DNA of 64,000 bases, taken from Hydrogenophaga sp. GTDB lineage: Bacteria > Pseudomonadota > Gammaproteobacteria > Burkholderiales > Burkholderiaceae_C. The notes below the pieces were generated by a model. The model made no database searches. It saw only the letters and a list, made by a program, of their open reading frames with translations, and was not told the origin of the DNA. The stretch is from contig NZ_JAHBZK010000001.1 in the NCBI RefSeq assembly GCF_019635465.1, positions 124,001 through 188,000 of the forward strand, written 5' to 3'. Each line of letters opens with the position of its first letter. Positions within the stretch are counted from its first letter, which is position 1. The position numbers and the translations under genes are program-made. Below, piece after piece: positions 56,364 through 64,000 of the stretch.

Positions 56364-57050
56364 TCAGGCCTCGGCGCGGGCGGCATTGCGCCGCTGCAAC
56401 AGCTTGCCGGTCAGCACCACCAGCACGGCACCGGTGACCGCGGCCAGATAGAAACCGACCGAGTGGTGCGGCACCCAGGGTTCGATCATCTTGTCGGACA
56501 CCACCGTCTCACCCGCCACCCAGCCAATGAGCGCCGCACCCAGGGTGACGATGACGGGAAAGCGCGACATGACCTTGATCATCAGCGTGCTGCCGAAGAT
56601 GACGATGGGAATGGCAATGGCCAGGCCGAACACCAACAGCGTGATGTTGCCGTTGGCGGCAGCGGCCACGCCGATGACGTTGTCCAGGCTCATCACCAGA
56701 TCGGCGACCAGGATGGTGCGGATGGCGGTCAGCAGGTTGCTGTTGCCATGGTGATCGGACTCGCCGTCGTCGCCGTCGTTGAGCAACTGCACGCCGATCC
56801 ACAGCAACAGAATGCCGCCCACCAGCTGCAGCCAGGGCAGCTGCATGAGCTTGACCGCGACGATGGTGAGCACCACCCGCAGCACCACGGCCGCCGCCGT
56901 GCCCCAGAAGATGGCCTGCTTTTGCTGCTTGCCCTGCAACCCGCGCGCGGCCAGCGCAATGACCACGGCGTTGTCGCCCGAGAGGATGATGTTGATCCAG
57001 ATGATCTGGCCCAGGCCGAGCCAGAACTGGGGGTTGGAAAGCAGGTCCAT
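56364..57050 (-). CDS. TerC family membrane protein, copy 1
   Basis: A 228-residue protein from the ATG at 57050 with about seven hydrophobic segments. The family signature is NIILSGDNAVVIALAARGL and VADLVMSLDNVIGVAAAANG, in which the acidic residues could bind metal. TerC proteins are linked to Mn2+ export or tellurite tolerance. It has no visible riboswitch leader, unlike copy 2, and is divergent from it. Confidence 0.9.
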   Translation of the reverse strand: MDLLSNPQFWLGLGQIIWINIILSGDNAVVIALAARGLQGKQQKQAIFWGTAAAVVLRVVLTIVAVKLMQLPWLQLVGGILLLWIGVQLLNDGDDGESDHHGNSNLLTAIRTILVADLVMSLDNVIGVAAAANGNITLLVFGLAIAIPIVIFGSTLMIKVMSRFPVIVTLGAALIGWVAGETVVSDKMIEPWVPHHSVGFYLAAVTGAVLVVLTGKLLQRRNAARAEA

Positions 57051-57213
57051 GGTGTTGCGCGCGTGAGGGGGAATGGCCGGCGCGGCCGGCCAGCGGGCTG
57101 GCGGCAGTGTAGTCAGCCGCGGCCAGGGCGCCGATGCGTGGTACCGCGTACATGGCGTGCGGAAACCACGCATGGCCGCGCTTGCAGGCCGCCCACTACA
57201 ATGCGCGCTTCGC
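57051..57213. other. intergenic DNA between the two terC genes, with the likely copy-2 promoter
   Basis: No gene is seen. A TACAAT-type -10 lies at 57197-57202, just before the riboswitch; no good -35 is evident at 17 bases. The remaining part carries the leader of copy 1, without a riboswitch-like sequence on the minus strand. Confidence 0.45.
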
Positions 57214-57214
57214 G

Positions 57215-57362
57215 GAAGGGGAGTAGCTCCCAAGCGCGGGGCATCGCCAACCATGGCGTGTGCGCCTGCGCCAAACGACGTGTCGTCAGGACGGTGCCAG
57301 CCAATGGCACCCGGCGCGTCGGGCACCGAGCAAAGGGTGCTGGGCAAGACCTTCAGACCTCA
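57215..57362 (+). ncRNA. yybP-ykoY (Mn2+-sensing) riboswitch leader
   Basis: The leader of terC copy 2 has the family-defining blocks: GGGGAGTAGC (57218-57227), GTCGTCAGG near 57289 and GCAAGACCTTCAGACCT (57344-57360), separated by stem arms. This family senses Mn2+ in known cases and switches on exporter genes of the TerC (Alx) and MntP type. It ends 20 bases before the ATG, overlapping the ribosome-binding region, so translational or transcriptional control are both possible. Confidence 0.85.
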
Positions 57363-57381
57363 CCCCATCTGGAGCTCCTGA

Positions 57382-58092
57382 ATGGAATTCATGTCCGCCG
57401 CCTGGTGGTCCGCGCTCGCGGCCATCATCGTCATCGACCTCGTGCTCGCCGGCGACAACGCCATCGTCATCGCCCTGGCCGCACGCAACCTGCCCAAACA
57501 CCTGCAGACGCGCGCCATCGTGTGGGGTACGGTCGGTGCCATCGTCGTGCGCTCGGCCATGACGCTGGTGGCGGTGTGGTTGCTGGGTTTGCCCGGCCTG
57601 ATGGCCATCGGTGGGCTGGCGCTGGTGTGGATTGCGTACAAGCTGATCGCCGAGGACGCGGGCGATGGCGACGAACACGGCCCGGCCGCCACCACCTTTT
57701 GGGGCGCCATGAAGACCATCATCATTGCCGACGCGGTGATGGGCATCGACAACGTGCTGGGCGTGGCCGGTGCGGCGCGCGGCGCCTTCGACCTGGTGGT
57801 CATCGGCTTGCTGATCAGCATCCCCATCGTGGTGTTCGGCAGCACGCTGATCCTCAAGCTGGTCGAGAAGTACCCGGCAATCATGTACCTCGGCGCCGGT
57901 GTGCTGGCCTTCACCGCCGGCAAGATGATCGTCAACGAGAAGCTGCTCGCGCCTTGGTTCAAAGGGCCGGAGCTGGCGCAGTTCGCGGCCTACTGGGGCG
58001 TGGTGGGTCTGGTCATCGCCGGTGTGCTGCTGGCCGGTTGGCTGCACAATCGCCGCGTTGCCCAACGGGCGAACGGCCCTCAGGAGGTTTGA
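57382..58092 (+). CDS. TerC family membrane protein, copy 2 (riboswitch-controlled)
   Basis: A 236-residue, about seven-helix protein. Its signature is IDLVLAGDNAIVIALAARNL and IADAVMGIDNVLGVAGAARG. It follows a yybP-ykoY leader, so it is predicted to be a Mn2+ exporter or a related transporter induced by Mn2+. It has a short linker loop (EDAGDGDEHGPAA) that may bind metal. The holin-like gene follows 3 bases after the stop. Confidence 0.92.
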   Translation: MEFMSAAWWSALAAIIVIDLVLAGDNAIVIALAARNLPKHLQTRAIVWGTVGAIVVRSAMTLVAVWLLGLPGLMAIGGLALVWIAYKLIAEDAGDGDEHGPAATTFWGAMKTIIIADAVMGIDNVLGVAGAARGAFDLVVIGLLISIPIVVFGSTLILKLVEKYPAIMYLGAGVLAFTAGKMIVNEKLLAPWFKGPELAQFAAYWGVVGLVIAGVLLAGWLHNRRVAQRANGPQEV

Positions 58093-58095
58093 TCG

Positions 58096-58446
58096 ATGAA
58101 GTTGTTGCTGCGCTGGTTTCTGGCGGCCTGTGCGCTGCTGCTGGTGGCCTACCTCTACAGCGGGGTGGAGGTGCGCAGCTTTCCGTCGGCGCTGATCGCG
58201 GCGGCGGTGATCGGTCTGTTCTACCTGGTGCTGCGCCCGGTACTGGTGATCCTCACCCTGCCGGTCACGGTGGTCACGCTGGGCCTGTTTCTCTTCGTGA
58301 TCAACGCGCTGCTGTTCTGGGCGGCCGCCTCGGTGCTCGACGGCTTCTTCGTGCGCGACTTCTGGGCCGCGCTGCTCGGCTCGCTGATCTATTCGGTGAT
58401 CATGGTCGTGGTCGACGCGGCCCTGCGCGGCCTGCGCATTCGCTGA
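58096..58446 (+). CDS. phage-holin-family (Phage_holin_4_2) membrane protein
   Basis: A 116-residue membrane protein with four hydrophobic segments, and RPVLVILTLPVTVVTLGLFL as family signature. It starts 3 bases after terC copy 2, so it is in the same riboswitch-controlled transcript. There are no phage genes around, so the name refers to the domain only; bacterial housekeeping copies are widespread with unknown function. Confidence 0.85.
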   Translation: MKLLLRWFLAACALLLVAYLYSGVEVRSFPSALIAAAVIGLFYLVLRPVLVILTLPVTVVTLGLFLFVINALLFWAAASVLDGFFVRDFWAALLGSLIYSVIMVVVDAALRGLRIR

Positions 58447-58473
58447 GCGGCGCCGCCGGCCCTACCGCCAGTC

Positions 58474-60072
58474 TCAACGCTTATCGTCGTCGCGCATCGC
58501 ATCGCGCAGGCGCTGTTCCACATCGCGTCGGCGGCTGTCGACGATGGCCAGCTCGATCGGGTCGGCGTTGCGTTGCGCCGCCGGCAAGGCCTGCGCCGCC
58601 TTGAGGCGCTCAAGGGCGCCATCCCAGTCGTAGTGGGCGGCGTGGGCCTCGGCATCCGCGCGCACCGCCCGCAAGGTATGGCCCTGTGCCTGGTTGGCGC
58701 GCACCAGCAGTTGCCAGGCCAGCGCGTCGCGCGGGTGCTCCACCGTCCAGGCCTGCAGGCGCGACGTGGCGCGTTCGGCCTGCCCGGTGGCCATGGCCGC
58801 CTGCGCGCCCAGCATCACCATGGCGCGACTTTGTGCGCCCAGCGCAGCGTCGCGCAGCTCGGCCAACAGCGCAGGCTGTGCGGGCGCGCCCGGGGACAGC
58901 AACAACTCCATCGCCAGGGCGTCGGCCACGCCGCGGGCCGCGTCGCCCGTGGTGAGCTTGCGCAACCGCTCGCTCAGCTCCAGCGCGCGGGCACTCTGCC
59001 CCAGGCGCTGGGCCGACAGCGCCCCGGCGTAAAGGTCGGCGGGTTTGGCGTCGGGCGATCTCGCGCGCTCGACCCAGGTGGCCCATCGCGTGCTGTCCCG
59101 TTCGGCCAGCACGCGGGCGCGGGCGGAGACGAGGGCGTGCTGCATGCCAGAAGGCAAGCCCTGCAACTGGGGCGCGGCATCGGCGCGCGGGCCGAGCGCG
59201 GGCGTGGCCTCGGGCAGGCGCGCCTGCATGTCGGCGATGCGCTCGCTGGTCAGCGGGTGGGTGCGCAGGTAGGGGTAGGCGCCGCTGTCGTTGAGGCGCG
59301 AAGCCTGCTGCAGCTTGCCGAACATCTCGACAAAACCGTGGCCGTCGAAGCCAGCACCGGTCATCACGCCGAAGCCAATGCGGTCGGCTTCGCGCTCCAT
59401 GTCGCGTGAGAACTTGAGCGACTGCTGTGCGGCCACGGCCGAGCTGCCCGCAATGGCTGCGCCGGCGGCGTCCGGGTTGGCCCCCGCCGCCAGGGCGCCG
59501 AGGATCATGCTGGCGATCATCCAGGGTGCCATGCGCTGCTCGTTGCTCATCATGCGGGCGATGTGGCGCTGCGCAACGTGGCTCATCTCGTGCGCCAGCA
59601 CCGAAGCCAGCTCCTCGGGCCGCTCGGTCACCGCCAGCAGACCCAGGTTCACGCCCATGTAGCCACCAGGCAGGGCAAAGGCGTTGACGCTGCGTTCGCG
59701 CGAAATCATCAGCTCCCAGGCCAGGCGCTCGGACAGCTCGGGCGAGACTTCGCCGCGGCGGCGCGCCGCCGCCAACAGTGGCTGCCAGAGCTGCAGCAGG
59801 TAGTCGCCGATCACCGGGTCGTCGAGGTAATCCGGGTCGCGGTAGATGCTTTGCGCAATGCGGTCCCCCAGCCGACGTTCGGCCGCCACCGTGAGGTCTT
59901 CGCCATCGCCCAGGCTGGGCAGGTTGGGCGAGGCAGCCGGGGAGCGCCCGTTGGTGGGCGCCCCATTCACTTGCGACCACGCCCCTGGCGCGGGGCACAG
60001 CAGTGCGGCCGACAAAAGCAAGGTGGCGACCCTGGACAGGGGGGGACGGGAGACGGGCGTGCGGCGAAGCAT
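58474..60072 (-). CDS. BepA-like M48 metalloprotease with TPR tail
   Basis: A 532-residue exported zinc protease that acts in outer-membrane protein quality control in known homologues. The ATG at 60072 begins the signal peptide (residues ~1-34, ending AWSQ). The active site is HEMSH (HExxH), with the third ligand in [11 protein letters not shown]. The C-terminal ~220 residues are Ala/Leu/Arg-rich and TPR-like ([31 protein letters not shown]). It is convergent with the holin-like gene. Confidence 0.9.
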   Translation of the reverse strand: MLRRTPVSRPPLSRVATLLLSAALLCPAPGAWSQVNGAPTNGRSPAASPNLPSLGDGEDLTVAAERRLGDRIAQSIYRDPDYLDDPVIGDYLLQLWQPLLAAARRRGEVSPELSERLAWELMISRERSVNAFALPGGYMGVNLGLLAVTERPEELASVLAHEMSHVAQRHIARMMSNEQRMAPWMIASMILGALAAGANPDAAGAAIAGSSAVAAQQSLKFSRDMEREADRIGFGVMTGAGFDGHGFVEMFGKLQQASRLNDSGAYPYLRTHPLTSERIADMQARLPEATPALGPRADAAPQLQGLPSGMQHALVSARARVLAERDSTRWATWVERARSPDAKPADLYAGALSAQRLGQSARALELSERLRKLTTGDAARGVADALAMELLLSPGAPAQPALLAELRDAALGAQSRAMVMLGAQAAMATGQAERATSRLQAWTVEHPRDALAWQLLVRANQAQGHTLRAVRADAEAHAAHYDWDGALERLKAAQALPAAQRNADPIELAIVDSRRRDVEQRLRDAMRDDDKR

Positions 60073-60147
60073 GGCCCGTATGATGCCGCCAAGCCATTCC
60101 AGTTCACCCGCTGGCCGTGTCAACGGCCGGTGAAGCCGGGTTACACC

Positions 60148-60651
60148 ATGTCAGCTCAACACCCCGACACCCCGGCCGGCAGCGGCCTCACCCATTTCGA
60201 CGCCCAGGGCCAGGCCCACATGGTCGACGTCGGCGCCAAGGCCAGCACGCACCGCGTGGCCATCGCCGAGGGCCGCATCACCATGCAGCCCGACACCCTG
60301 GCCCTGATCCAGTCCGGCACCGCCAAGAAAGGCGACGTGCTCGGCGTCGCCCGCCTCGCCGGCATCATGGCCGCCAAAAAGACCAGCGACCTCATTCCCC
60401 TGTGCCACCCCATCGCCCTGACGCGCGTGGCGGTGGATTTCGACATCGAGCCCGACACCCACAGCGTGCGCTGCACCGCCACCACCGAATGCACCGGCCA
60501 GACGGGGGTTGAAATGGAAGCCCTGACCGCTGCCTCGGTCGCACTGCTCACCATTTATGACATGTGCAAGGCGGTGGATCGGGGGATGGTGATGGGAGGG
60601 GTGAGGTTGAGGGAGAAGCGGGGGGGGAAGAGTGGCAACTACGCCGCTTGA
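60148..60651 (+). CDS. moaC: cyclic pyranopterin monophosphate synthase
   Basis: Second step of molybdenum cofactor synthesis, forming cyclic pyranopterin phosphate. It has 167 residues, with the family signatures [32 protein letters not shown] (key His/Lys), [17 protein letters not shown] and [15 protein letters not shown]. No other moa genes are adjacent. It is convergent with the ligase gene. Confidence 0.96.
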   Translation: MSAQHPDTPAGSGLTHFDAQGQAHMVDVGAKASTHRVAIAEGRITMQPDTLALIQSGTAKKGDVLGVARLAGIMAAKKTSDLIPLCHPIALTRVAVDFDIEPDTHSVRCTATTECTGQTGVEMEALTAASVALLTIYDMCKAVDRGMVMGGVRLREKRGGKSGNYAA

Positions 60652-60670
60652 CCTGCCAAGCACTCCCTAC

Positions 60671-62356
60671 CTACTGAGGCCACTCCACAGCACGGAATAT
60701 CGGATTGATACCTCCAAGGTATTTCCATCGAGCGGCCATCTCCGCCCATTCAGTTTGGTTTGTAAGCACCTGTGCGATTTGAATGGTTCGTATCGCGTTG
60801 TCAGTTCGTCCTCTTAGGACCTGTACTTCGGCCAACCGCTGAAGTGCTGAAGCAGATGGAAAAAGGAGAACCGCCTGCTCAAACTCTGTGATATCTTTTT
60901 CATCCAAGTCTGCTTCCGGCTGCGAAAGGCCCTTTATCAACGCCTGAAACTGATCAAGCAGCACCACCCTTGGGATGTCAACGTGCTTGGCCCGCGCAAA
61001 GTTTGCATTCTGGAACCTCCATTGGAGAAATGCCGCCTCCACGCGAAGATAGTCACGAGTCAACGCCGCCAATATCAGCGCCAACCCCATAAAGGCCCCG
61101 ACAAACATCCAGCGCGGCATCCGAAATGCCACCACACCGAGATTCGCGGTCATCGCCCCCACAAGCAGACAGCAAGGTAGAAGGAAATAGGCGTAGCCGT
61201 GTGGCAATTCAACCATGGCATGCAGAAGGACAATTAAGGTACCCAGAAAATAGCTCACCCTCGTCGGCGTTGGATTGGACCAAGGCAGCGCTCGAGCAAC
61301 GAGGAAGATGGCAACCAGAAGCACAAATAGTGCAGGCACCCCGAACCATCCGGCGATGTCGAGAAACGCGTTATGTGCCCATGTAAACAAACCGGGCAAC
61401 CGATAGCCCAATTCCGCGGCCAGGAGTTGAGTTTTCACACCTTGACCAAAGCCGTTTCCCCACCATGGGTTGGCAAGAATGGCGTTCAGATGTGCCTCAT
61501 AGGTCATCAAGCGAATGCTCGTCAACGGTCTTGATTCGAGGTTAGGCCCAACTGAAGCCGCACCGTCGATCGAGCCAGAGGGCGACGAAACACCAACAAC
61601 AAAGATTGGAAGCAACACCATCAGAAATAGTACCGCCCAGCGCTGACGACGAAATTCCTTGTGCATACCCCCAAGCAAAACCATCAAACTTGACGAAATA
61701 GCTAGCGCGAGGTAGCCAACGCGAGAGCCCGTCAATGCCAGCACGAACAGGATCAAGATTGCGGCAACAATGCCCACCAACCCACGGAGCATGCCGCGGA
61801 CATGAAACCAATAAAGCGATACCAGTCCCAACAAAAGCAATGTAGCGGCATTATTGGGTTGCATGAGATTGCCATACGGACGCCCGGAAGGATCAACCTG
61901 GCTAACCCACACATCGTTGGCGTCTATGCCCAGCCACTGCGCCAAAATGAGTGCCGCACTACCCAGTGCGCCTATTAAAATCGCGCCAAACACAAAATCG
62001 CCCGGCGCATTGACTTGACGCTCCTCCCACGATCGCCCCAACACGATCGCAGCAGCTCCAGCCGACAAATAGGAGAAGCCAAGAACGGCATGGCCTCCAA
62101 AAAATATCTTTCCAGTCATCCATTGTCCAATGGACCAAATTGCAAGCATCGTAAGAGCACTTGCAATTGGGTCCAGTCGATAGCTTTTTTCAGATCTGGG
62201 CGCCGTCAACAGGAAAGAACAGCCGACCACCAACATCACCAACGAGGCCCACGCATCCTTGTGAAACGCGGACCAAGGTGGTGAGGCATTTGGGATCAAC
62301 CAAGCGAGGGCCAAGGCTACGCTGGCAAGTGGAGTCCAAATGGGTAGATCACGCAT
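60671..62356 (-). CDS. O-antigen-ligase/PglL-type glycan ligase
   Basis: A 561-residue inner-membrane protein with about 11-13 helices, from the ATG at 62356. The periplasmic loop near the end of the core reads HAMVELPHGYAYFLLP, as in Wzy_C/PglL enzymes, with ALTGSRVGYLALAIS and LTSIRLMTYEAHLNAIL before it. The tail (AEVQVLRGRTDNAIRTIQIA) is soluble and may be the PglL_A/TPR-like end. Being directly downstream of pilA, it probably glycosylates pilin (TfpO/PglL role). Sampled lines run about 40-57% G+C, well below the neighbours. Confidence 0.8.
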   Translation of the reverse strand: MRDLPIWTPLASVALALAWLIPNASPPWSAFHKDAWASLVMLVVGCSFLLTAPRSEKSYRLDPIASALTMLAIWSIGQWMTGKIFFGGHAVLGFSYLSAGAAAIVLGRSWEERQVNAPGDFVFGAILIGALGSAALILAQWLGIDANDVWVSQVDPSGRPYGNLMQPNNAATLLLLGLVSLYWFHVRGMLRGLVGIVAAILILFVLALTGSRVGYLALAISSSLMVLLGGMHKEFRRQRWAVLFLMVLLPIFVVGVSSPSGSIDGAASVGPNLESRPLTSIRLMTYEAHLNAILANPWWGNGFGQGVKTQLLAAELGYRLPGLFTWAHNAFLDIAGWFGVPALFVLLVAIFLVARALPWSNPTPTRVSYFLGTLIVLLHAMVELPHGYAYFLLPCCLLVGAMTANLGVVAFRMPRWMFVGAFMGLALILAALTRDYLRVEAAFLQWRFQNANFARAKHVDIPRVVLLDQFQALIKGLSQPEADLDEKDITEFEQAVLLFPSASALQRLAEVQVLRGRTDNAIRTIQIAQVLTNQTEWAEMAARWKYLGGINPIFRAVEWPQ

Positions 62357-62374
62357 AGGTGGCAATGTACCGGA

Positions 62375-62400
62375 AACAGAAAGGGCCCCTGGTGGGGCCC
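62375..62400 (-). terminator. intrinsic terminator of pilA
   Basis: In the minus-strand reading, GGGCCCC (62394-62400) and GGGGCCC (62383-62389) pair around a 4-base loop and are followed by a T-rich stretch. It lies between pilA and the ligase, so the abundant pilin mRNA probably ends here and little reads on into the ligase. Confidence 0.8.
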
Positions 62401-62422
62401 TCCTGCTTAGACTGGTGCTGAA

Positions 62423-62866
62423 TTACTTGCAGCTGGTCGGCAAGTATTTGCCATCCATGGGGTTGGTTGCACCGGGCGCGCACACCCAGACCACCTGCCC
62501 ATTCCCTTGAATCGTGCCCGTCAGATCGATGGTCTTGTCAAGAATTTTCGGATCGCCTTGGCCCGTAGCGGTAATCACGCCAACCGAGGCGTTGGTGTTC
62601 GCGTATGCGACGCTCTTAACATATTTGGAAACTTGGCTGTCGACCGCGACGCTCGCGTCAGCCGGCATTTCACCCAACGTCTGGGCAGCTTCACTGATGT
62701 TCGTGCGAGCAGACGACGCAGCCAGCATAATTTCCGACACTTTTGCACGCACGGTGTAATCCTGATAAGCCGGCAGAGCCACAGCAGCCAGGATACCGAT
62801 GATGGCCACCACGATCATCAATTCGATCAGGGTGAAACCTTTTTGCATTGCACGCTTCATTTGCAT
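62423..62866 (-). CDS. pilA: type IV pilin PilA
   Basis: A 147-residue major pilin. A short leader ([10 protein letters not shown]) ends with the prepilin peptidase site G|FTLIE, and Glu5 of the mature chain is present; then comes the hydrophobic N-methylated helix ([20 protein letters not shown]). Two C-terminal cysteines (WVCAPG, LPTSC) form the D-loop. The mature chain is Ala/Thr/Ser-rich, with possible glycosylation sites for the neighbouring ligase. It has a sigma-54-like promoter about 55-65 bases upstream. Confidence 0.95.
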   Translation of the reverse strand: MQMKRAMQKGFTLIELMIVVAIIGILAAVALPAYQDYTVRAKVSEIMLAASSARTNISEAAQTLGEMPADASVAVDSQVSKYVKSVAYANTNASVGVITATGQGDPKILDKTIDLTGTIQGNGQVVWVCAPGATNPMDGKYLPTSCK

Positions 62867-62918
62867 GGAGAACTCCTCTGGAAAAACAGGGGGGGTTGGG
62901 ATGGACGTGATCCTCAGT

Positions 62919-62933
62919 GCAGACGGCGTGCCA
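62919..62933 (-). promoter_or_regulatory. sigma-54-type promoter of pilA
   Basis: Reading the minus strand, TGGCACG-N4-CTGC has the GG and GC dinucleotides spaced by 10 bases, as in -24/-12 promoters (consensus TGGCACG-N4-TTGC, one mismatch at -12). It would give a transcript start near 62907, about 40 bases before the pilA ATG. pilA is sigma-54-dependent with PilSR in known species. Confidence 0.75.
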
Positions 62934-63026
62934 ACCGGGCGAGGGCTGATGAGCGTGCGGTGAGCGGGGATGACCGGCTCAAGCGTGATGTTTCACCGGT
63001 GCTTGCGCCAATTCACGTCGACAGGA

Positions 63027-63062
63027 TTTGTCACCTTGGGGCTGGGTGACAAGGTTTGTCAC
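63027..63062. promoter_or_regulatory. TTGTCAC repeats upstream of pilA (candidate PilR sites)
   Basis: TTTGTCACC (63027-63035), its inverted copy GGTGACAA (63045-63052) and a third TTGTCAC (63056-63062) lie about 95-130 bases before the sigma-54 element, a typical distance for an enhancer. The TGTC core is the motif reported for PilR in Pseudomonas. The last copy overlaps the stop of the phosphodiesterase gene. Confidence 0.6.
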
Positions 63063-63850
63063 ACCTCGAAGACCTGCCCAGCACTCAGCCAGCGGATGTC
63101 GTGACGCGGTTCGGTGTCGAAGCGGTGGATCTCTTCGATGATCAGCGCGGTCTCGGCCGGCTTGGTGTGGGTGATGTGGATCACCGGGTGCTTCTCGGGG
63201 GCGAGCTGGCGCAGTTCTTCGGCCAGCAGGGAGGGCGCCAGATGCAGGCTGCGCAGGGCTAGGTCGGTTTCGCGGTCGCTGAAGGCGGTTTCGATGACCA
63301 GGTGAGCGACCGGTATCTGATTGACCCGGTGCCAGAACGCAGGGTTGCGACCGGTGTCGCCGCTGAACACCCATCGCGCCCCTCCTTGGGCGTTGGAGGC
63401 CGCAAAGCCGACCGCCGGCACGGTGTGCACGGCCGGCAGAACCTCGATGCGCTTTGTGCCAATGGTCAGCGTGTCGCCAACGGCAAAGGGCACGAAACGC
63501 AGCAGGGGCGCAGCGGCGCTGGGGATGACCGAGAAATCCGGCCAGATCAGGTCGTTGAAGATGTGGGCACGCAGCGCATCGATGGTGCCGGGCAGGGCAT
63601 GCACCTGCAGCGGCCCGGCGCCAGAGGCCAGCCGGTGCGAGGCCACGGCGTCCAGCAGCAGGGGCAGGGCCGCCACATGGTCCAGGTGGGCATGGCTGAG
63701 CAACACGCGGTCAATGCGCAGCATTTCCTCCAGGCTGAGGTCACCCACGCCGGTGCCGGCGTCGATGAGCGTGTCATCGTCGAGCAGAAATGCGGTGGTG
63801 CGGCAGCCCTGGGCAATGGCGCCCGAGCAACCCAGTACGCGAACCCTCAT
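63059..63850 (-). CDS. metallo-beta-lactamase-fold phosphodiesterase-like protein
   Basis: A 263-residue protein from the ATG at 63850 (MRVRVLGCSGAI); upstream frame is not used. The metal motif HAHLDHVAALP (HxHxDH) is followed by FSGDTGRN, VIETAFSD and HITHTKPAE. It resembles class-II cyclic-nucleotide phosphodiesterases and RNase Z-like enzymes. A role in cAMP turnover is a possibility, not shown. It is upstream of pilA on the same strand but separated by the pilA promoter. Confidence 0.85.
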   Translation of the reverse strand: MRVRVLGCSGAIAQGCRTTAFLLDDDTLIDAGTGVGDLSLEEMLRIDRVLLSHAHLDHVAALPLLLDAVASHRLASGAGPLQVHALPGTIDALRAHIFNDLIWPDFSVIPSAAAPLLRFVPFAVGDTLTIGTKRIEVLPAVHTVPAVGFAASNAQGGARWVFSGDTGRNPAFWHRVNQIPVAHLVIETAFSDRETDLALRSLHLAPSLLAEELRQLAPEKHPVIHITHTKPAETALIIEEIHRFDTEPRHDIRWLSAGQVFEV

Positions 63851-63913
63851 GCGCAACCTGTTCCGTGCAGAAATACGGGGGGAGAGGGTACCCGCGGCGC
63901 CAAAGGGACGGCG

Positions 63914-63946
63914 TGAAAAAAGTCGCGCCCTCAAGGGGCGCGACTT
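63914..63946 (-). terminator. intrinsic terminator of the next gene upstream
   Basis: On the minus strand, AAGTCGCGCCC (63936-63946) and GGGCGCGACTT (63920-63930) pair and are followed by TTTTTT. It stands 36 bases after a minus-strand TGA at 63982, so it probably ends the gene cut off by the window edge. Confidence 0.8.
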
Positions 63947-63981
63947 CGCCAGGGGGTAATAAAAGGCAACGCCGGGAGGGC

Positions 63982-64000
63982 TCAGCCTTGAACGAACTGC
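63982..64000 (-). CDS. C-terminal end of an unidentified gene (cut by window edge)
   Basis: Only the last codons are visible (QFVQG, then TGA at 63982-63984). The terminator just downstream supports a genuine 3' end. Too short to name. Confidence 0.35.

Noticed and set aside
58096-58446. Prophage remnant suggested by the holin-family protein
   Set aside because: No other phage gene, att site or change in composition around; the domain is common in ordinary chromosomes.

Overview
The window looks like a continuous piece of chromosome from a G+C-rich betaproteobacterium. It most resembles Burkholderiales, probably Comamonadaceae (Hydrogenophaga/Acidovorax-like). This rests on gene content and order (yajC-secD-secF, pgk, def-fmt-azlCD, a DUF1631 protein, glnE beside a yhdP-type gene, a TfpO/PglL-like ligase beside pilA), on GTG/ATGA-coupled operons, and on an intergenic repeat of a kind I associate with that family. 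It is a family-level inference. No rRNA, tRNA, CRISPR array, transposase or prophage was seen.

Region by region. 1-9.4 kb: the start of mnmA, a PepSY protein with cytochrome b561, arfB and a hemerythrin. Next come two overlapping flavin split-barrel genes divergent from a TetR regulator and a hydrolase, with the same 14-bp operator in front of both promoters. A gentisate module (MarR, gentisate dioxygenase, fumarylpyruvate hydrolase) follows. 9.4-16.4 kb: repeat element, pgk, azlD-azlC-fmt-lipoprotein-def in overlapping order, then a LysM protein and dprA on the other strand. 16.4-26.6 kb: a DUF1631 protein, the yajC-secD-secF Sec accessory operon, and a very large fused indolepyruvate ferredoxin oxidoreductase divergent from an AsnC/Lrp regulator. 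26.7-31.8 kb: the least ordinary locus. Six tightly packed exported proteins comprise beta-rich subunit-like proteins, a chaperone-like Ig-fold protein and a 656-residue predicted outer-membrane barrel that does not look like a classical usher. A terminator lies after the first subunit gene. 31.8-45.2 kb: mltA with an antisense-start small membrane ORF, a two-component pair, a nitrilase-family amidase, a YhdP-like giant, glnE, a rhombosortase-like protease and a ferritin-like protein.

45.2-52.8 kb: an eight-gene coupled operon (amine-oxidase-like flavoprotein, DUF1365, cyclopropane-fatty-acid synthase, chalcone-isomerase-like, MFS carrier, DUF3833 lipoprotein, SDR, SnoaL/NTF2-like). It is probably for membrane-lipid modification under oxidative or light stress and has a palindromic candidate operator upstream. 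52.8-60.7 kb: GST, purB, an ODP-type metallo-beta-lactamase, a DUF1289 protein and two TerC-family proteins. The second TerC gene has a yybP-ykoY (Mn2+) riboswitch leader. A holin-like membrane protein, a BepA-like M48 protease and moaC complete the stretch. 60.7-64 kb: a low-G+C O-antigen-ligase/PglL-like gene, then pilA with a sigma-54-type promoter and upstream repeats, and a metallo-beta-lactamase phosphodiesterase.

Most of the window is conserved housekeeping. The regulatory sites, the noncanonical chaperone/barrel locus and the pilA-ligase pair deserve a second look. All assignments come from reading the sequence by eye; no database search was possible.
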